Below, in pieces: positions 29,314 through 37,672 of a DNA stretch of 42,140 nt. The stretch is taken from positions 1-42,140 of the forward strand of contig JACCXJ010000289.1 in assembly GCA_013697045.1 (NCBI GenBank). Reading direction: 5' to 3'. The number at the start of each line of letters is the position of its first letter. The first letter of the stretch is position 1. Origin of the DNA: Gammaproteobacteria bacterium. GTDB taxonomy: Bacteria > Pseudomonadota > Gammaproteobacteria > JACCXJ01. The notes under the pieces were generated by a model. The model was not told the DNA's origin. It made no database searches and saw nothing but the letters and a program-made list of their open reading frames with translations. The translations under genes and the position numbers were made by a program.

Positions 29314-29739
29314 ATGAACTGGAAAGAACAGCTAGACAAAGCGATTGACACCCTGAAACAGGTGGCCGAGAGTGATACGGTGAAGGGACTGACTGCCAAA
29401 GCGAAGGATACGGCCAGCAAGCTGGCTCAAAGAGCGAAGAGCGGGGCTTTGAGTGCCGCGGAGGCCTTCGTCGAGGCCAATTCCGATCCTGCGGCGTTCA
29501 AGGTCCGTTATCTGAACGCTGACGTCAACGTCGTGTCGCCGTCCGATGGTATCGACGTGACGCGCCCGAGCCCAGGCAGCATTGTCATCTCCGATGGCGC
29601 CGGCAACGGGATCGTCATCAACGCAGCGGCGGATAAAGCCTATGTCTCCCAGCAGATCGGAACGGTCGCGCAGCTTGGCGCCAACACCTTCGATCTCGGG
29701 GCAGAAGACGGCGTCAACGTCGTCGTCCTCAGGGATTGA
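29314..29739 (+). CDS. Hypothetical protein, 141 aa, helical N-terminus and beta C-terminus
   Basis: I do not recognise this protein. Residues 1-55 are a charged amphipathic helix (WKEQLDKAIDTLKQVAESD, LTAKAKDTASKLAQRAKSG), followed by a beta-rich part (FKVRYLNADVNVVSPSDGID, SIVISDGAGNGIVINAAADK) with regular Asp/Gly/Asn turns. There is no signal peptide. GAGAGGAGG is 8 bases before the ATG at 29314, an excellent ribosome site that supports real expression. The 238-bp upstream gap holds nothing else. A membrane-surface or structural role is possible but unsupported. Confidence 0.72.
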   Translation: MNWKEQLDKAIDTLKQVAESDTVKGLTAKAKDTASKLAQRAKSGALSAAEAFVEANSDPAAFKVRYLNADVNVVSPSDGIDVTRPSPGSIVISDGAGNGIVINAAADKAYVSQQIGTVAQLGANTFDLGAEDGVNVVVLRD

Positions 29740-29775
29740 GCTCAAATACCTGGGCACAATTATAGAGTAGAGCAG

Positions 29776-29838
29776 AAAGGGGCTGGGATCGATTTATGAC
29801 GCGACACCGGGACCTGACGAAAGAACCTGGCCCCTTTT
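29776..29838. terminator. Long-loop inverted repeat (terminator- or element-end-like)
   Basis: AAAGGGGCTGGG (29776-29787) pairs imperfectly with CCTGGCCCCTTTT (29826-29838) around a 38-nt loop. It lies between the 141-aa gene and the converging minus-strand ORF. The GGGGCCAGG/CCTGGCCCC ends with a T-run suit a terminator, but the long loop also fits a remnant of a small repeat element. Confidence 0.4.
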
Positions 29839-29868
29839 GCCCTTTGACCCGTTCGAAATCATCCTTTT

Positions 29869-30246
29869 CTAGAACTGAAGGGAGATGATTCCTCCCGGAA
29901 AGTCCGGCGCTTCCTCTACGATATACTCATGGAGGAGCGATTTTGCTCGCACATACTTCTCAAGGGACCCTTCGAGCTCGAGGAAGAAGATGGCGCTCAG
30001 ATCCGAGCCGACTACGGGTACTTCCGGACCGCGACAGCGCCGGAGGTAGATACCCTCCCGCGCGAGCTTTCGAACCTGGTTATCAAGGATGCCGGGTTCA
30101 TCCGGTAGACGTATGCGGAGCCGGTATATCGAGTGGATGCCCTTGATCCGAAGATCGCTCCGCCGTCGCTGAAGTCGTTTCAGCTCCGTTTCCGTCTGGT
30201 GGGCGTTCGAATCCTGTACCACGACAATGCACCGAACCCTTCGCAT
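29869..30246 (-). CDS. Hypothetical protein with possible ACT-like domain
   Basis: This 125-residue frame is moderately protein-like. After a charged stretch (TETELKRLQRRRSDLRIKG) come alternating strands and helices: IYRLRIRLPDEPGILDNQV, KLAREGIYLRR, SAIFFLELEGSLEKYVRAK. The 'DEPGIL' turn between first strand and helix is typical of ACT regulatory domains. The start is uncertain: no candidate ATG (30246, 30363, 30435) has a Shine-Dalgarno, and the frame stays open upstream with coding-like content (NIRYCDFKAIRTSSIPFF), so the gene may be longer or truncated at its 5' end. Its base composition is less GC-rich than the backbone. Confidence 0.45.
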   Translation of the reverse strand: MRRVRCIVVVQDSNAHQTETELKRLQRRRSDLRIKGIHSIYRLRIRLPDEPGILDNQVRKLAREGIYLRRCRGPEVPVVGSDLSAIFFLELEGSLEKYVRAKSLLHEYIVEEAPDFPGGIISLQF

Positions 30247-30557
30247 CGTAAAAAAAGGGATCGAGCTCGTTCTAATCGCCTTGAAATCGCAATATCGGAT
30301 GTTTACTCCGCCCTTCGCAGGGATCCTGTAATGGCAGCGCCTATCCCGACCCCGTCGGTGCATACGAAACGAAATTCTATCATGTGTTTTCCATCGGTTA
30401 CCAAGCCGATGCGCAAGATAACATCGTAACGACATACCGACAAATACTCGATCCTGGCCCCTTTCCCATCCGGCCGGGCATGAACGAAGTCCCCCCTGAT
30501 ATTCGCTTGGAGTACGTGAGCACGAACGGCACGAGCGGATCTGCGGTCGAATGCCCG

Positions 30558-30989
30558 TCAGCGTCGAGGTCGGCGGGCGGGACTCTCCGCGATGAGATCG
30601 GCGAGCAGGCTGCGATGGCAGAGGCGATGGTCGTGGCAGGCGCACAGCAGCGTGAGCGTGAGCCCGAAGTCGCGTTCCAGCGCCGAGAGCCATTCGATGA
30701 GCGGGCGTTGGCGCCGCATCTCGGAGAGGTAGCGCCGGCTGTAGACGCGCCAGAAACGGGCGATCTCCGTACCGAAGCGCTCGGGATCGGCGTTATGCCA
30801 TTGCGCCTCGATGGCGTTCTTTTGCTCATGGTACCAATGGACCAGCGGCAACGTCGGGGCCAGCTCCGGCAGGAAGCCGTGCGCCCTCCACTTCGCGACC
30901 CCACGCGGATAACGCCGCATGACGATGATCCGGCAGCCGTCATCGGCCTCGGGCGGGGCATAGACGTGCTTGGTGCAGCGGATCGGCAA
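30558..30989 (-). CDS. DUF488 family protein
   Basis: The 143-residue protein follows the DUF488 pattern: VYAPPEADDGCRIIVMRRYPRG, KWRAHGFLPELAPTLPLVHW, then a helical part, and a C-terminal LTLLCACHDHRLCHRSLLAD that holds the family's CxCxDxxxCHR-like cysteine and histidine cluster. The start is a TTG at 30989; no ATG is available at the family start. DUF488 proteins are small, conserved and uncharacterised. The gene lies directly downstream of gspB on the same strand (30-bp gap), so it may share its transcript. Confidence 0.8.
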   Translation of the reverse strand: MPIRCTKHVYAPPEADDGCRIIVMRRYPRGVAKWRAHGFLPELAPTLPLVHWYHEQKNAIEAQWHNADPERFGTEIARFWRVYSRRYLSEMRRQRPLIEWLSALERDFGLTLTLLCACHDHRLCHRSLLADLIAESPARRPRR

Positions 30990-31019
30990 GGTGCGAAGGT
31001 GAGACGTCGCTCGACCCCG

Positions 31020-31745
31020 TCAGCGGGGTAGCAGACAGCGCCTGCCCTGGTAGCTCAGGATCACGCCCTCGCGGGTGATCTCTTCGATCGTGAGCTTGCC
31101 TTCCACCCGTTCGCCCTCCGTGTAGCGCTGGCCCTTGATGTACACCAGGCGCTCGGACGGCTCTTGCGAGTAGGCCATGAGGTTGATCGAAAGGTCCGGT
31201 ACCGCGGCCCTCCACTCGGCGGGCATCTGCATCCAGAGGGGCAGGATGTCTCGCACCGCCGTGGCCGGGGCGGGATCGGCAGGTGGAAGTTTGCCGCGCA
31301 CGGCCGCCGGCTCGGAGGGGGACGGTTCCGCGGCCACGATCGGCTCTGGCGCGGCGGTTCGGGGTTTCTCATCGCGCGGCCGGGGTGGCGCGCTCGGGGG
31401 CGATGCGGCCGTCTCGCCTCTGCGCCTCACGGCGTCCGACTTGCGCTGATGTTCCGGCTTCGCGGTCCGGTGGCCGGTCTCCGCGGTTTTCGGGCCGGCC
31501 TTGTGGCCCGCTACGGCGGCAGGGGTCGGAAGTGCCATCGGAGGTCCCACGCCCTCGGCCGTCGGTGGTGCCGGATGCCACAGGGTCCACACCACGCCCG
31601 CGTTGACGGCCAAGGCGATGCAGAAGACCAAGGGCCAGACGAAACGTCGGGGCGTACGTAGCCGCTGCACGGCGCCCAATCGGGGCTGCCCTGCGGCCTC
31701 CCTTTCGCGCTCGACCCTTTTCAGGGCTTCGAGGATGAAGGACAT
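31020..31745 (-). CDS. gspB: General secretion pathway protein B
   Basis: GspB partners GspA to help place the type II secretin through the peptidoglycan. The 241-residue protein starts MSFILEALKRVEREREA (the GspB family opening), has one membrane segment (~35-55, FVWPLVFCIALAVNAGVVWT), a long Pro/Ala/Arg-rich periplasmic linker, and a compact C-terminal domain (LPLWMQMPAEWRAAVPDLSI, VYIKGQRYTEGERVEGKLTI, ILSYQGRRCLL) characteristic of the family. It begins 7 bases after the gspA stop in the restored frame. No other T2SS genes are nearby. Confidence 0.9.
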   Translation of the reverse strand: MSFILEALKRVEREREAAGQPRLGAVQRLRTPRRFVWPLVFCIALAVNAGVVWTLWHPAPPTAEGVGPPMALPTPAAVAGHKAGPKTAETGHRTAKPEHQRKSDAVRRRGETAASPPSAPPRPRDEKPRTAAPEPIVAAEPSPSEPAAVRGKLPPADPAPATAVRDILPLWMQMPAEWRAAVPDLSINLMAYSQEPSERLVYIKGQRYTEGERVEGKLTIEEITREGVILSYQGRRCLLPR

Positions 31746-31752
31746 CGTTCGA

Positions 31753-33449
31753 TCACGCTCCGGGGCCGTGGGCCACGGGGTCCATTGGCCGGCGTAGCGC
31801 GGAATCGAGGTGTACCAGGGTCTCCGGACCCACCACGCCGTCGGGCTTCAGTGCCCGGCTTTGTTGAAACGCGAGTACCCGTGCCCGCAAGGCGCTATCG
31901 TAGACAGTGGGATCCGCGGACACCACCGGGGTCCCGTCCAACGCTTGGAACTGCTCCCGCAGCCACAGCACATCGTTGCCCTGGGCACCCGGACGAAGCA
32001 GGTGCCCGGTGAGCTGGGGCGGCTGCCACAAGACCAGGTAGCGCCGCGTCCAAGCGACTCCAGCGCGACACGCGCCACGGCATAGCGCTCCCGACCCAGG
32101 TACAGGGTCGCTGCGCTACCGCTCATTCCGGATACGGTACCGAAACGCGGCTCGCCCGAGAGGGAGCGCACCTCGATCATGACGGGCCGGCCGAGCCTCT
32201 GCAGGCGTTCCCAGTCACCGCTCTCCCACTGGCAGTGCCATCCGTCACGGGCCAGGATCTCGCATGGGTCGCCGGCGGTCTCTGGCGCCTGCAATCCAAA
32301 GGATGAGAGGAGTGCGGCGAAGGCCTGGGTACGATTCTCGTCCGGCGCGGAACGCCCGATGGTCTCCACGAATCCCGGGGGCGCCGGGACCTCGGGTATC
32401 GCGGGGACGGGACTGCCTGGAGGGGCCGGCGCGGGGGCGGCGGGCGCGGCCGGTGGAGGCGCCGCGGCCGGTTGCGCCCCTTTATTCGTATCGGGTAGGG
32501 GCGCGACGTCGCTCGGGGTACCGCCGGCATCGAAGAGACCCAGGGCGCCGGGGGGGTTGCCGTACAGCCAGAACGAAACCGCCGCCGTCACGCAGAGGCC
32601 TGCGGCCGCTGCAAAGACCCGCCGCCCGATGCGTGGCGCGGGGATGCCCCGCACCTCGCCGATCGCCCGCCGTGCCGTGGCGATGTCTACGCTGGCCTGC
32701 TCCTGGACGTAGGCGCCTAAGAGGGCCCGGTCGCAGAACACATTGATCAACCGGGGCACGCCCTTCGATTGGCGGTAGACCTCGGAGCGGGCCTTTGGAC
32801 TGAAGACCCGCGGGCTGCCCCCGGCCACCTCGATCCGGTGCGCGATGTAATCGAAGGTCTCGGGTCTCGAAAACGGCACCAGGTGGTAGCGGGCCGTGAT
32901 GCGCTGGGCGAGTTGGCGGAGCTCGCTCCGGGCCAGGACCTCGCACAGCTCCGGTTGACCGATGAGGATGATCTGCAAGAGCTTCTTCTTGGTGGTCTCG
33001 AGGTTGGTGAGGAGCCGCACCTGCTCCAGGACCGGCGGGGAGAGATTCTGGGCCTCGTCGATGAGGAGCACCGTGGTACGCCCCCCGGCATGGGCCTCGA
33101 GCAGGTGCCGGTAGAGGGCATCGACCAGGGGCTTCTGGCGCGCCTCGCTCTCGGAATACGGGATCCGCAGCTCGTCGCACAGGCTGGCCAGGAGGTCCAC
33201 CTCCGATACCCTGGGATTCAGCAGGAACGCGACATCGAGATGACCGGGCAACTCGGCCAGCAGGGCCCGGCACAGGGTGGTCTTGCCGGTCCCTATCTCC
33301 CCGGTCAGCTGCACGAAGCCGCCGCCGTCTTCGAGCCCATAGCGCAGATGAGCGAGGCCCTCGCGGTGGCGCTCCCCGAGATACAGGAAGCGCGGATCGG
33401 GGGTCAGGGAGAACGGCGCTTCCCGGAGACCGAAATGGGCCAGATACAT
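31753..33449 (-). CDS. gspA: General secretion pathway ATPase GspA (ExeA-like), frameshifted
   Basis: GspA is an inner-membrane ATPase with a periplasmic peptidoglycan-binding domain. The N-terminal AAA+ module shows Walker A GEIGTGKT (50-57) and Walker B VLLIDEAQNLSPP; a membrane span follows (~277-297), then a Pro/Ala-rich linker. Near base 32052 the frame must shift by one base: frame one continues LESLGRGATWSC, while the neighbouring frame reads YLVLWQPPQLTGH and then a typical peptidoglycan-binding domain (VYDSALRARVLAFQQSRALK, PDGVVGPETLVHL). Adding one T restores a 565-residue protein ending next to gspB. It may be a sequencing error, a real mutation or a -1 slip. The start ATG lies within a 17-bp duplication. 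Confidence 0.85.
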
Positions 33450-33466
33450 CAATGGGCCAGATACAT
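33433..33466. repeat. 17-bp tandem duplication of the gspA start
   Basis: On the minus strand ATGTATCTGGCCCATTG (33466-33450) is followed by ATGTATCTGGCCCATTT (33449-33433). The second copy is the real gspA start (M-Y-L-A-H-F). The first makes a five-codon ORF M-Y-L-A-H ending TGA, whose last base is the first base of the gspA ATG. Confidence 0.9.
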
Positions 33467-33592
33467 GGTTTGCGGGCCGAGGACCAAAGCGGCGTCGGTG
33501 ACCGGGAGGCCATCGTCAGGGGTCCCGGCCCAGCCCCTGGAGCTCCCGCACGACCTCCCCCAGCGTGGTCGCCAGAGACGGTCGTCCCCCGG

Positions 33593-34270
33593 TTATTGAG
33601 GCTGTCCCTGGGTGTCGTGCGTCAGGGATGGCGGGGCGTGGCGCAGTGACTTGTCGGCGCCTTTTTTTCCGGACCTCGGCGTCTTGGTGATGCGCGTCAG
33701 CTCACGGATGCTGGCCTTGCGGTAGCCGAGCGTCTCGGCCCGCACCAGGTTGGCGGCGCCATGCCCGTCGTCTCCGAGACCGTAGTACAGGACCGCGAGA
33801 TTATAGTAGGGTAGGGGAGAATCGGGGTCCAACTCCGCCGCCGATTTGAGGAACGTCTCGGCCTGCTTCATGCTGCGCAGCGTCATGGCCGAGACGCCCA
33901 TGTTGTTCAGGGTCATGACCTCCACATCGCGGGTGTAGGACCCTTGACTGAACCAGACGAGGTGGCGCAAACCAGGACGCTCGCGCAACGTCGTCAAGAA
34001 CCCTTCGAACACCTCGAGGGCCTCACGATGCCGGCCCTTGAGCTGGAGCTTCTGGCCCCTGAAGAAGCCCTTCCAGTACATGTGCTGGACCCGGCCCGGG
34101 ATGAGGAGCACGAGGCCGATCCCGAGGAGCACAAAGATCCGCCATTGCGGATAGACTTCCAGGATCCCATACCCGAGGGAGCCGGCCACCCCGACCACGG
34201 CACACACGAGGACGGCGTATTGGAGCCGGTACTTCGCGGTTCGGGTCAGTTGCGTATTGAATTTGATCAT
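33593..34270 (-). CDS. TPR-repeat inner-membrane protein
   Basis: The 225-residue protein has two N-terminal membrane spans (~17-37 and ~44-60: LQYAVLVCAVVGVAGSLGYG; IFVLLGIGLVLLIPG). The cytoplasmic part contains tetratricopeptide-like helices (GRHREALEVFEGFLTTLRE, TLNNMGVSAMTLRSMKQAET, PLPYYNLAVLYYGLGDDG) and a basic tail. TPR domains mediate protein contacts. It lies upstream of gspA on the same strand with a 143-bp gap. The specific partner is unknown. The ATG at 34270 has GGTGA upstream. Confidence 0.75.
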   Translation of the reverse strand: MIKFNTQLTRTAKYRLQYAVLVCAVVGVAGSLGYGILEVYPQWRIFVLLGIGLVLLIPGRVQHMYWKGFFRGQKLQLKGRHREALEVFEGFLTTLRERPGLRHLVWFSQGSYTRDVEVMTLNNMGVSAMTLRSMKQAETFLKSAAELDPDSPLPYYNLAVLYYGLGDDGHGAANLVRAETLGYRKASIRELTRITKTPRSGKKGADKSLRHAPPSLTHDTQGQPQ

Positions 34271-34389
34271 GAAAGCTCACCTTGTTTTTGTGTAGTCGCC
34301 TGCCGCGCGGCGCGAAGGCCTGGCTTCCGTGGCGGCGCCAATCACTATTTAAACCTGGGCTACCATAAGCCCTTCAACGACAAACATCA

Positions 34390-35760
34390 ATGCGGCGTGC
34401 GGCCGAGAGCCCTGAGGCCGAGCGAAACCCGAGCGGCCCGCCGCTCTGCCGACCCCCGCGGATCGGCGTCGGGGCGCTCCTCTGGCTGGCCCTGCCGAGC
34501 GCCGCCTTCACGGTGCTGACCAACGGTTATCGCATCGTCGATCAGTATTTCGTCCAGGGGGTGTCGGTGGCGGCCCAGGCGGCGGTCAGCGCCTCGGTGT
34601 TCGTCCTGATCCTGTTCTATGCCGCCTTCGAGCTGGTGGCGGCCGGTGCCGGCCCGCTGATCGCCCGGGCGACCGGGGCCGGCGATCTGGAACGCCGCCG
34701 GCGCCTCCTCGGCCAGTCGCTGTCCGCGGTGCTGGTGCAGAGCGCGCTCCTGATGGCCATCGGGGTCGCGGCGGCGCCCGCCATCGCGGTGGCGCTGGGC
34801 CTCTCGGGGGCGCCGGCCGCGGAATGCAGCCGCTACCTGACGGCGCTCTTCGCCACCATCCTGCCGCTCGCGCTCACCCCGCTCATCGATCAGACCTTCC
34901 TGGCCATGGGCAACGCCCGCGCGCCGCTCGTCCTGCACGCCCTGTCGCTGGCCTTGAACGTGGCCTTGACCCCGATCTTGATCTACGAGGCCGGGCTCGG
35001 AGTGGTGGGTGCCGCCCTGGCCTCGAACGCCGCGCGCGGCGTCGCCAGCGCCCTCGGGATCTGGCAGCTCAGTCGGGACCTGGGGCTCCGTTCGGCCCAT
35101 CTCTGGGCCCACGGCGAGCTGCGCCGCATCCTCCGCATCGGTGCGCCCATGGCGCTCGGCACCGCGCTCTTCGCGGGGGTCTACTGGGGGCTCTTGAAGA
35201 CCACCGTCTCGCCGCTCGGCGCGCATGTGAACGCGGCGCTCGGGATCGGCTTCTCGGCGCTGGAAGGCTTCACCTGGCCGCTCTTCCACGGGATCGCGCT
35301 CGCCTCTGCCTCGCTGGTCGGCCGTGCGCTGGGCGCCCAACGGCCGGATCTCGCACAGCGCGTACTCCGCACCGCTTTCCCCGTCTCGACCGTGCTCGGT
35401 ATCGCCGCCACGGCCGCGTTCTACTTCGGTGCGGTGCCCTTGACCGGGCTCTTCACCGATGACGACGCGGTCCACCGGGCGGCCGCCGAATACGCCGTGA
35501 TACTCGCCGCCTCGCAGCTCTTTCTGGCCTGGGAGTCGCTATGCGAGGGGGTCCTGGCGGGGGCCGGCGCGACCCGCGTGGTCTTCTGGTGCAGCGCGCC
35601 GCTCAACCTGTTACGCATCCCCTTGGCCTGGGTCCTGGCCTTCCCGCTGGGATGGGGACCCGCCGGGGTGTGGTGGGCCATCAATCTCACGACTTACGGC
35701 AAGGCCGCGTTGAAGGGCTGGATGGCCTGGCGGGGCCGATGGCTTAGACTGGATCTCTGA
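34390..35760 (+). CDS. MATE family multidrug/metabolite exporter
   Basis: MATE transporters expel cationic compounds using Na+ or H+ gradients. The 456-residue product has twelve predicted spans in two related halves: the first around LPSAAFTVLTNGYRIVDQYF and ARATGAGDLERRRRLLGQSL, the second around GAPMALGTALFAGVYWGLLK and LVGRALGAQRPDLAQRVLRT. The GxxxGA(G/Q)..L...R loops are MATE hallmarks. It stands alone, divergent from the TPR gene. Substrate and coupling ion cannot be read from sequence. No strong ribosome site precedes the ATG. Confidence 0.9.
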   Translation: MRRAAESPEAERNPSGPPLCRPPRIGVGALLWLALPSAAFTVLTNGYRIVDQYFVQGVSVAAQAAVSASVFVLILFYAAFELVAAGAGPLIARATGAGDLERRRRLLGQSLSAVLVQSALLMAIGVAAAPAIAVALGLSGAPAAECSRYLTALFATILPLALTPLIDQTFLAMGNARAPLVLHALSLALNVALTPILIYEAGLGVVGAALASNAARGVASALGIWQLSRDLGLRSAHLWAHGELRRILRIGAPMALGTALFAGVYWGLLKTTVSPLGAHVNAALGIGFSALEGFTWPLFHGIALASASLVGRALGAQRPDLAQRVLRTAFPVSTVLGIAATAAFYFGAVPLTGLFTDDDAVHRAAAEYAVILAASQLFLAWESLCEGVLAGAGATRVVFWCSAPLNLLRIPLAWVLAFPLGWGPAGVWWAINLTTYGKAALKGWMAWRGRWLRLDL

Positions 35761-35842
35761 AGGGGAACCCTGAAGGCGTGGCCGACGCCCTCGGTGGATG
35801 GATTATAATCTCGCGCGGGCGCGCTCGGGGAGGCGGATGGCG

Positions 35843-36697
35843 ATGACGCGATTCTGGCTGTACCAGTTGGGCAACGAGGACGAGCAGGTGATCTGGCGGG
35901 ACACGATCCTTTTTTTCGCCATGCACCTCCTCGCGGTCTACGCCATCGCCTTTCATTTCGCATGGCAGGGGGTGGCGCTCGGCGTCGGCTCCTATTATCT
36001 GCGGATGTTCGCCTTGAGCGCCGGGTTTCACCGCTATTTTTCCCACCGCTCCTACAAGACCAGCCGGGCTTTCGCGTTTTTCCTCGCTTTCCTCGGGGAG
36101 TGTTCGCTGCAGAAGGGTGTCCTGTGGTGGGCCAGCCACCACCGCCACCACCATCGCCACTCGGATGGGCCGGAGGACGTGCATTCGCCCATGCACAAGG
36201 GTTTCTTCTGGTCACACATGGGCTGGATCCTGTGCGAGAAATACAAGGACCCGAAGCCCGAGCTGATCCGTGATTTTATGGACCATCGCGAGCTCGTGTG
36301 GCTGAACGCCAACACCTGGCTGCCGGCCAACCTGTATATCGGGACCTTGGTGGCGCTGTTCGGGCTCGAGGGGTTCCTGTGGGGTTTCGCGGTCGCCACG
36401 GTGTTCCTGTGGCACGGGACCTTCACCATCAACTCCCTGGTCCACGTATGGGGCACCCGGCCCTACGATACGGGCGACAACTCCAGGAACAATGTGCTCG
36501 GCGCCATCCTCACCCTGGGCGACGGCTGGCACAACAATCACCACCATTATCCGGTGTCGGTGCGGCACGGCTTCCGCTGGTGGCAGATCGACCCGACCTA
36601 TTTCGTGCTGTGCCTCTTCGAGCGGCTCGGGATCGTATGGGACCTCAAGCGCCCGCTGCCCGCGCGGGTCGCCGCGACCTCGATGGCGCGCGCATGA
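35843..36697 (+). CDS. Acyl-CoA/acyl-lipid delta-9-type fatty acid desaturase
   Basis: This is a membrane di-iron desaturase that inserts a double bond into acyl chains, probably adjusting membrane fluidity. All three histidine boxes are present: HRYFSH, HHRHHHRHSD (an expanded HxxHH) and HNNHHHYP. Four hydrophobic stretches surround them. GGGGAGG is 9 bases before the ATG at 35843; alternative in-frame starts are 35837 and 35798. The 284-residue length is at the short bacterial end, with a C-terminal Arg-rich tail. It follows the MATE gene by 82 bp without clear coupling. Confidence 0.92.
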   Translation: MTRFWLYQLGNEDEQVIWRDTILFFAMHLLAVYAIAFHFAWQGVALGVGSYYLRMFALSAGFHRYFSHRSYKTSRAFAFFLAFLGECSLQKGVLWWASHHRHHHRHSDGPEDVHSPMHKGFFWSHMGWILCEKYKDPKPELIRDFMDHRELVWLNANTWLPANLYIGTLVALFGLEGFLWGFAVATVFLWHGTFTINSLVHVWGTRPYDTGDNSRNNVLGAILTLGDGWHNNHHHYPVSVRHGFRWWQIDPTYFVLCLFERLGIVWDLKRPLPARVAATSMARA

Positions 36698-36808
36698 TGC
36701 CGCCAGAGGGCCTGGCCGGAGTCCGGACTGCACACCCCGCGCGCCACAGAGAACCACTCACCATTTTTTTTCTATTTTAGGCGGCTAAAGGCCCGCGCCC
36801 GTCCCGCG

Positions 36809-37450
36809 ATGCAAGAACAATGGCAGGACCAGGCCATGGCGCTCGCCGGTGTGTTTCAGGCTGCGGCGCTTGTGGAGCGCCTGGCCAAGACCGGCGCGGT
36901 CCCGAACGAAAACCTCAAGACCACCGTCGGGAGCCTGTTCGAGTTCGACCCCGACAACGTGGAGGTGGTGTTCGGCGGGAGCCCCGATTACCGCTTCGGG
37001 CTCAGTGTCGGCATCAACACCCTCAAGGACATCTTCGACAGCAAGCGGCGCTCAGCGCGCTTCGCGGACCTGGTCGGCTGTGTGGTGGGTTTGATCCATC
37101 TGGCGCGACAGCTCCGGAAGAACCGCGACATGCAGGACGGCGTGGGCCGCCGATTGCGCGAGATACACGGGAGGCTCACCGCGGCGGGCGGCCTCCTGGC
37201 CGCGAGCGACGATGCCGTCATCGCCGCCGTCGCCACCTGCTACCAGGAGACCTTGAGCACCCTCAAGTTCCGCATCCAGGTGCGCGGCGATGCGCGTTAC
37301 CTGCGCGACCCCGAGATCGCCCAGAAGATCCGGGCGGTGTTGCTGGCCGGGGTGCGGGCCGCGATGCTATGGCACCAGATCGGTGGCCGGCGCTGGCACC
37401 TACCGGTGTTTCGCAAGCGCATCCTGCGGGCCCTCTGCGATATTTCGTGA
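36809..37450 (+). CDS. hflD: High-frequency lysogenization protein HflD homolog
   Basis: HflD is a peripheral inner-membrane protein; in E. coli it sequesters phage lambda CII. The 213-residue product opens with the family pattern ALAGVFQAAALVERLAKTG, then SLFEFDPDNVEVVFGG, FGLSVGINTLKDIF, and the C-terminal helices (EIAQKIRAVLLAGVRAAMLW HQ then FRKRILRAL). In many gammaproteobacteria it sits between mnmA and purB; neither is here. No ribosome site precedes the ATG at 36809, and an internal ATG at 36836 is possible. The cellular role outside lambda is unclear. Confidence 0.85.
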   Translation: MQEQWQDQAMALAGVFQAAALVERLAKTGAVPNENLKTTVGSLFEFDPDNVEVVFGGSPDYRFGLSVGINTLKDIFDSKRRSARFADLVGCVVGLIHLARQLRKNRDMQDGVGRRLREIHGRLTAAGGLLAASDDAVIAAVATCYQETLSTLKFRIQVRGDARYLRDPEIAQKIRAVLLAGVRAAMLWHQIGGRRWHLPVFRKRILRALCDIS

Positions 37451-37453
37451 CTG

Positions 37454-37616
37454 CCTTAGCTAGCAGTCAAGCAAGATGATTCGAACAGGCCCGTCATTCC
37501 AGCATGGATTGCGGGATCCAGAGCACATGGACGTAGGTGCTGTCCTGCATCCTGGACCCCGGCAATCCTGCCGGGGTGACGAATCACTTCCGATTTACCA
37601 TGACTGACTGCTAAGG
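37454..37616. repeat. Nested palindromic element (about 163 bp) after hflD
   Basis: Outer arms CCTTAGCTAGCAGTCA (37454-37469) and TGACTGACTGCTAAGG (37601-37616) pair imperfectly. The inner pair CGTCATTCCAGCATGGATTG (37492 on) and the region ending CCGGCAATCCTGCCGGGGTGACG (37581) is a 30-bp imperfect inverted repeat. The CGTCATTCC...GGATCCAG wording is typical of a dispersed proteobacterial repeat. No ORF fits inside. It occupies most of the 222-bp gap before the GTPase pair. Confidence 0.7.
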
Positions 37617-37672
37617 GGCGGATCCGATGCCACCCGGCGCCGAATGCGGCGCGGCGGGAGCGCCAGGCCATC

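Noticed and set aside
30421-30557. Search for a functional start for the ACT-like ORF further upstream
   Set aside because: ATGs at 30363 and 30435 have no ribosome site and the reading becomes Arg-rich; left as a 5'-uncertain gene.
33467-33592. Short frame on the minus strand reading RPSLATTLGEVVRELQGLGR between the TPR gene and gspA
   Set aside because: No start codon or ribosome site; only about 25 codons; may be chance.
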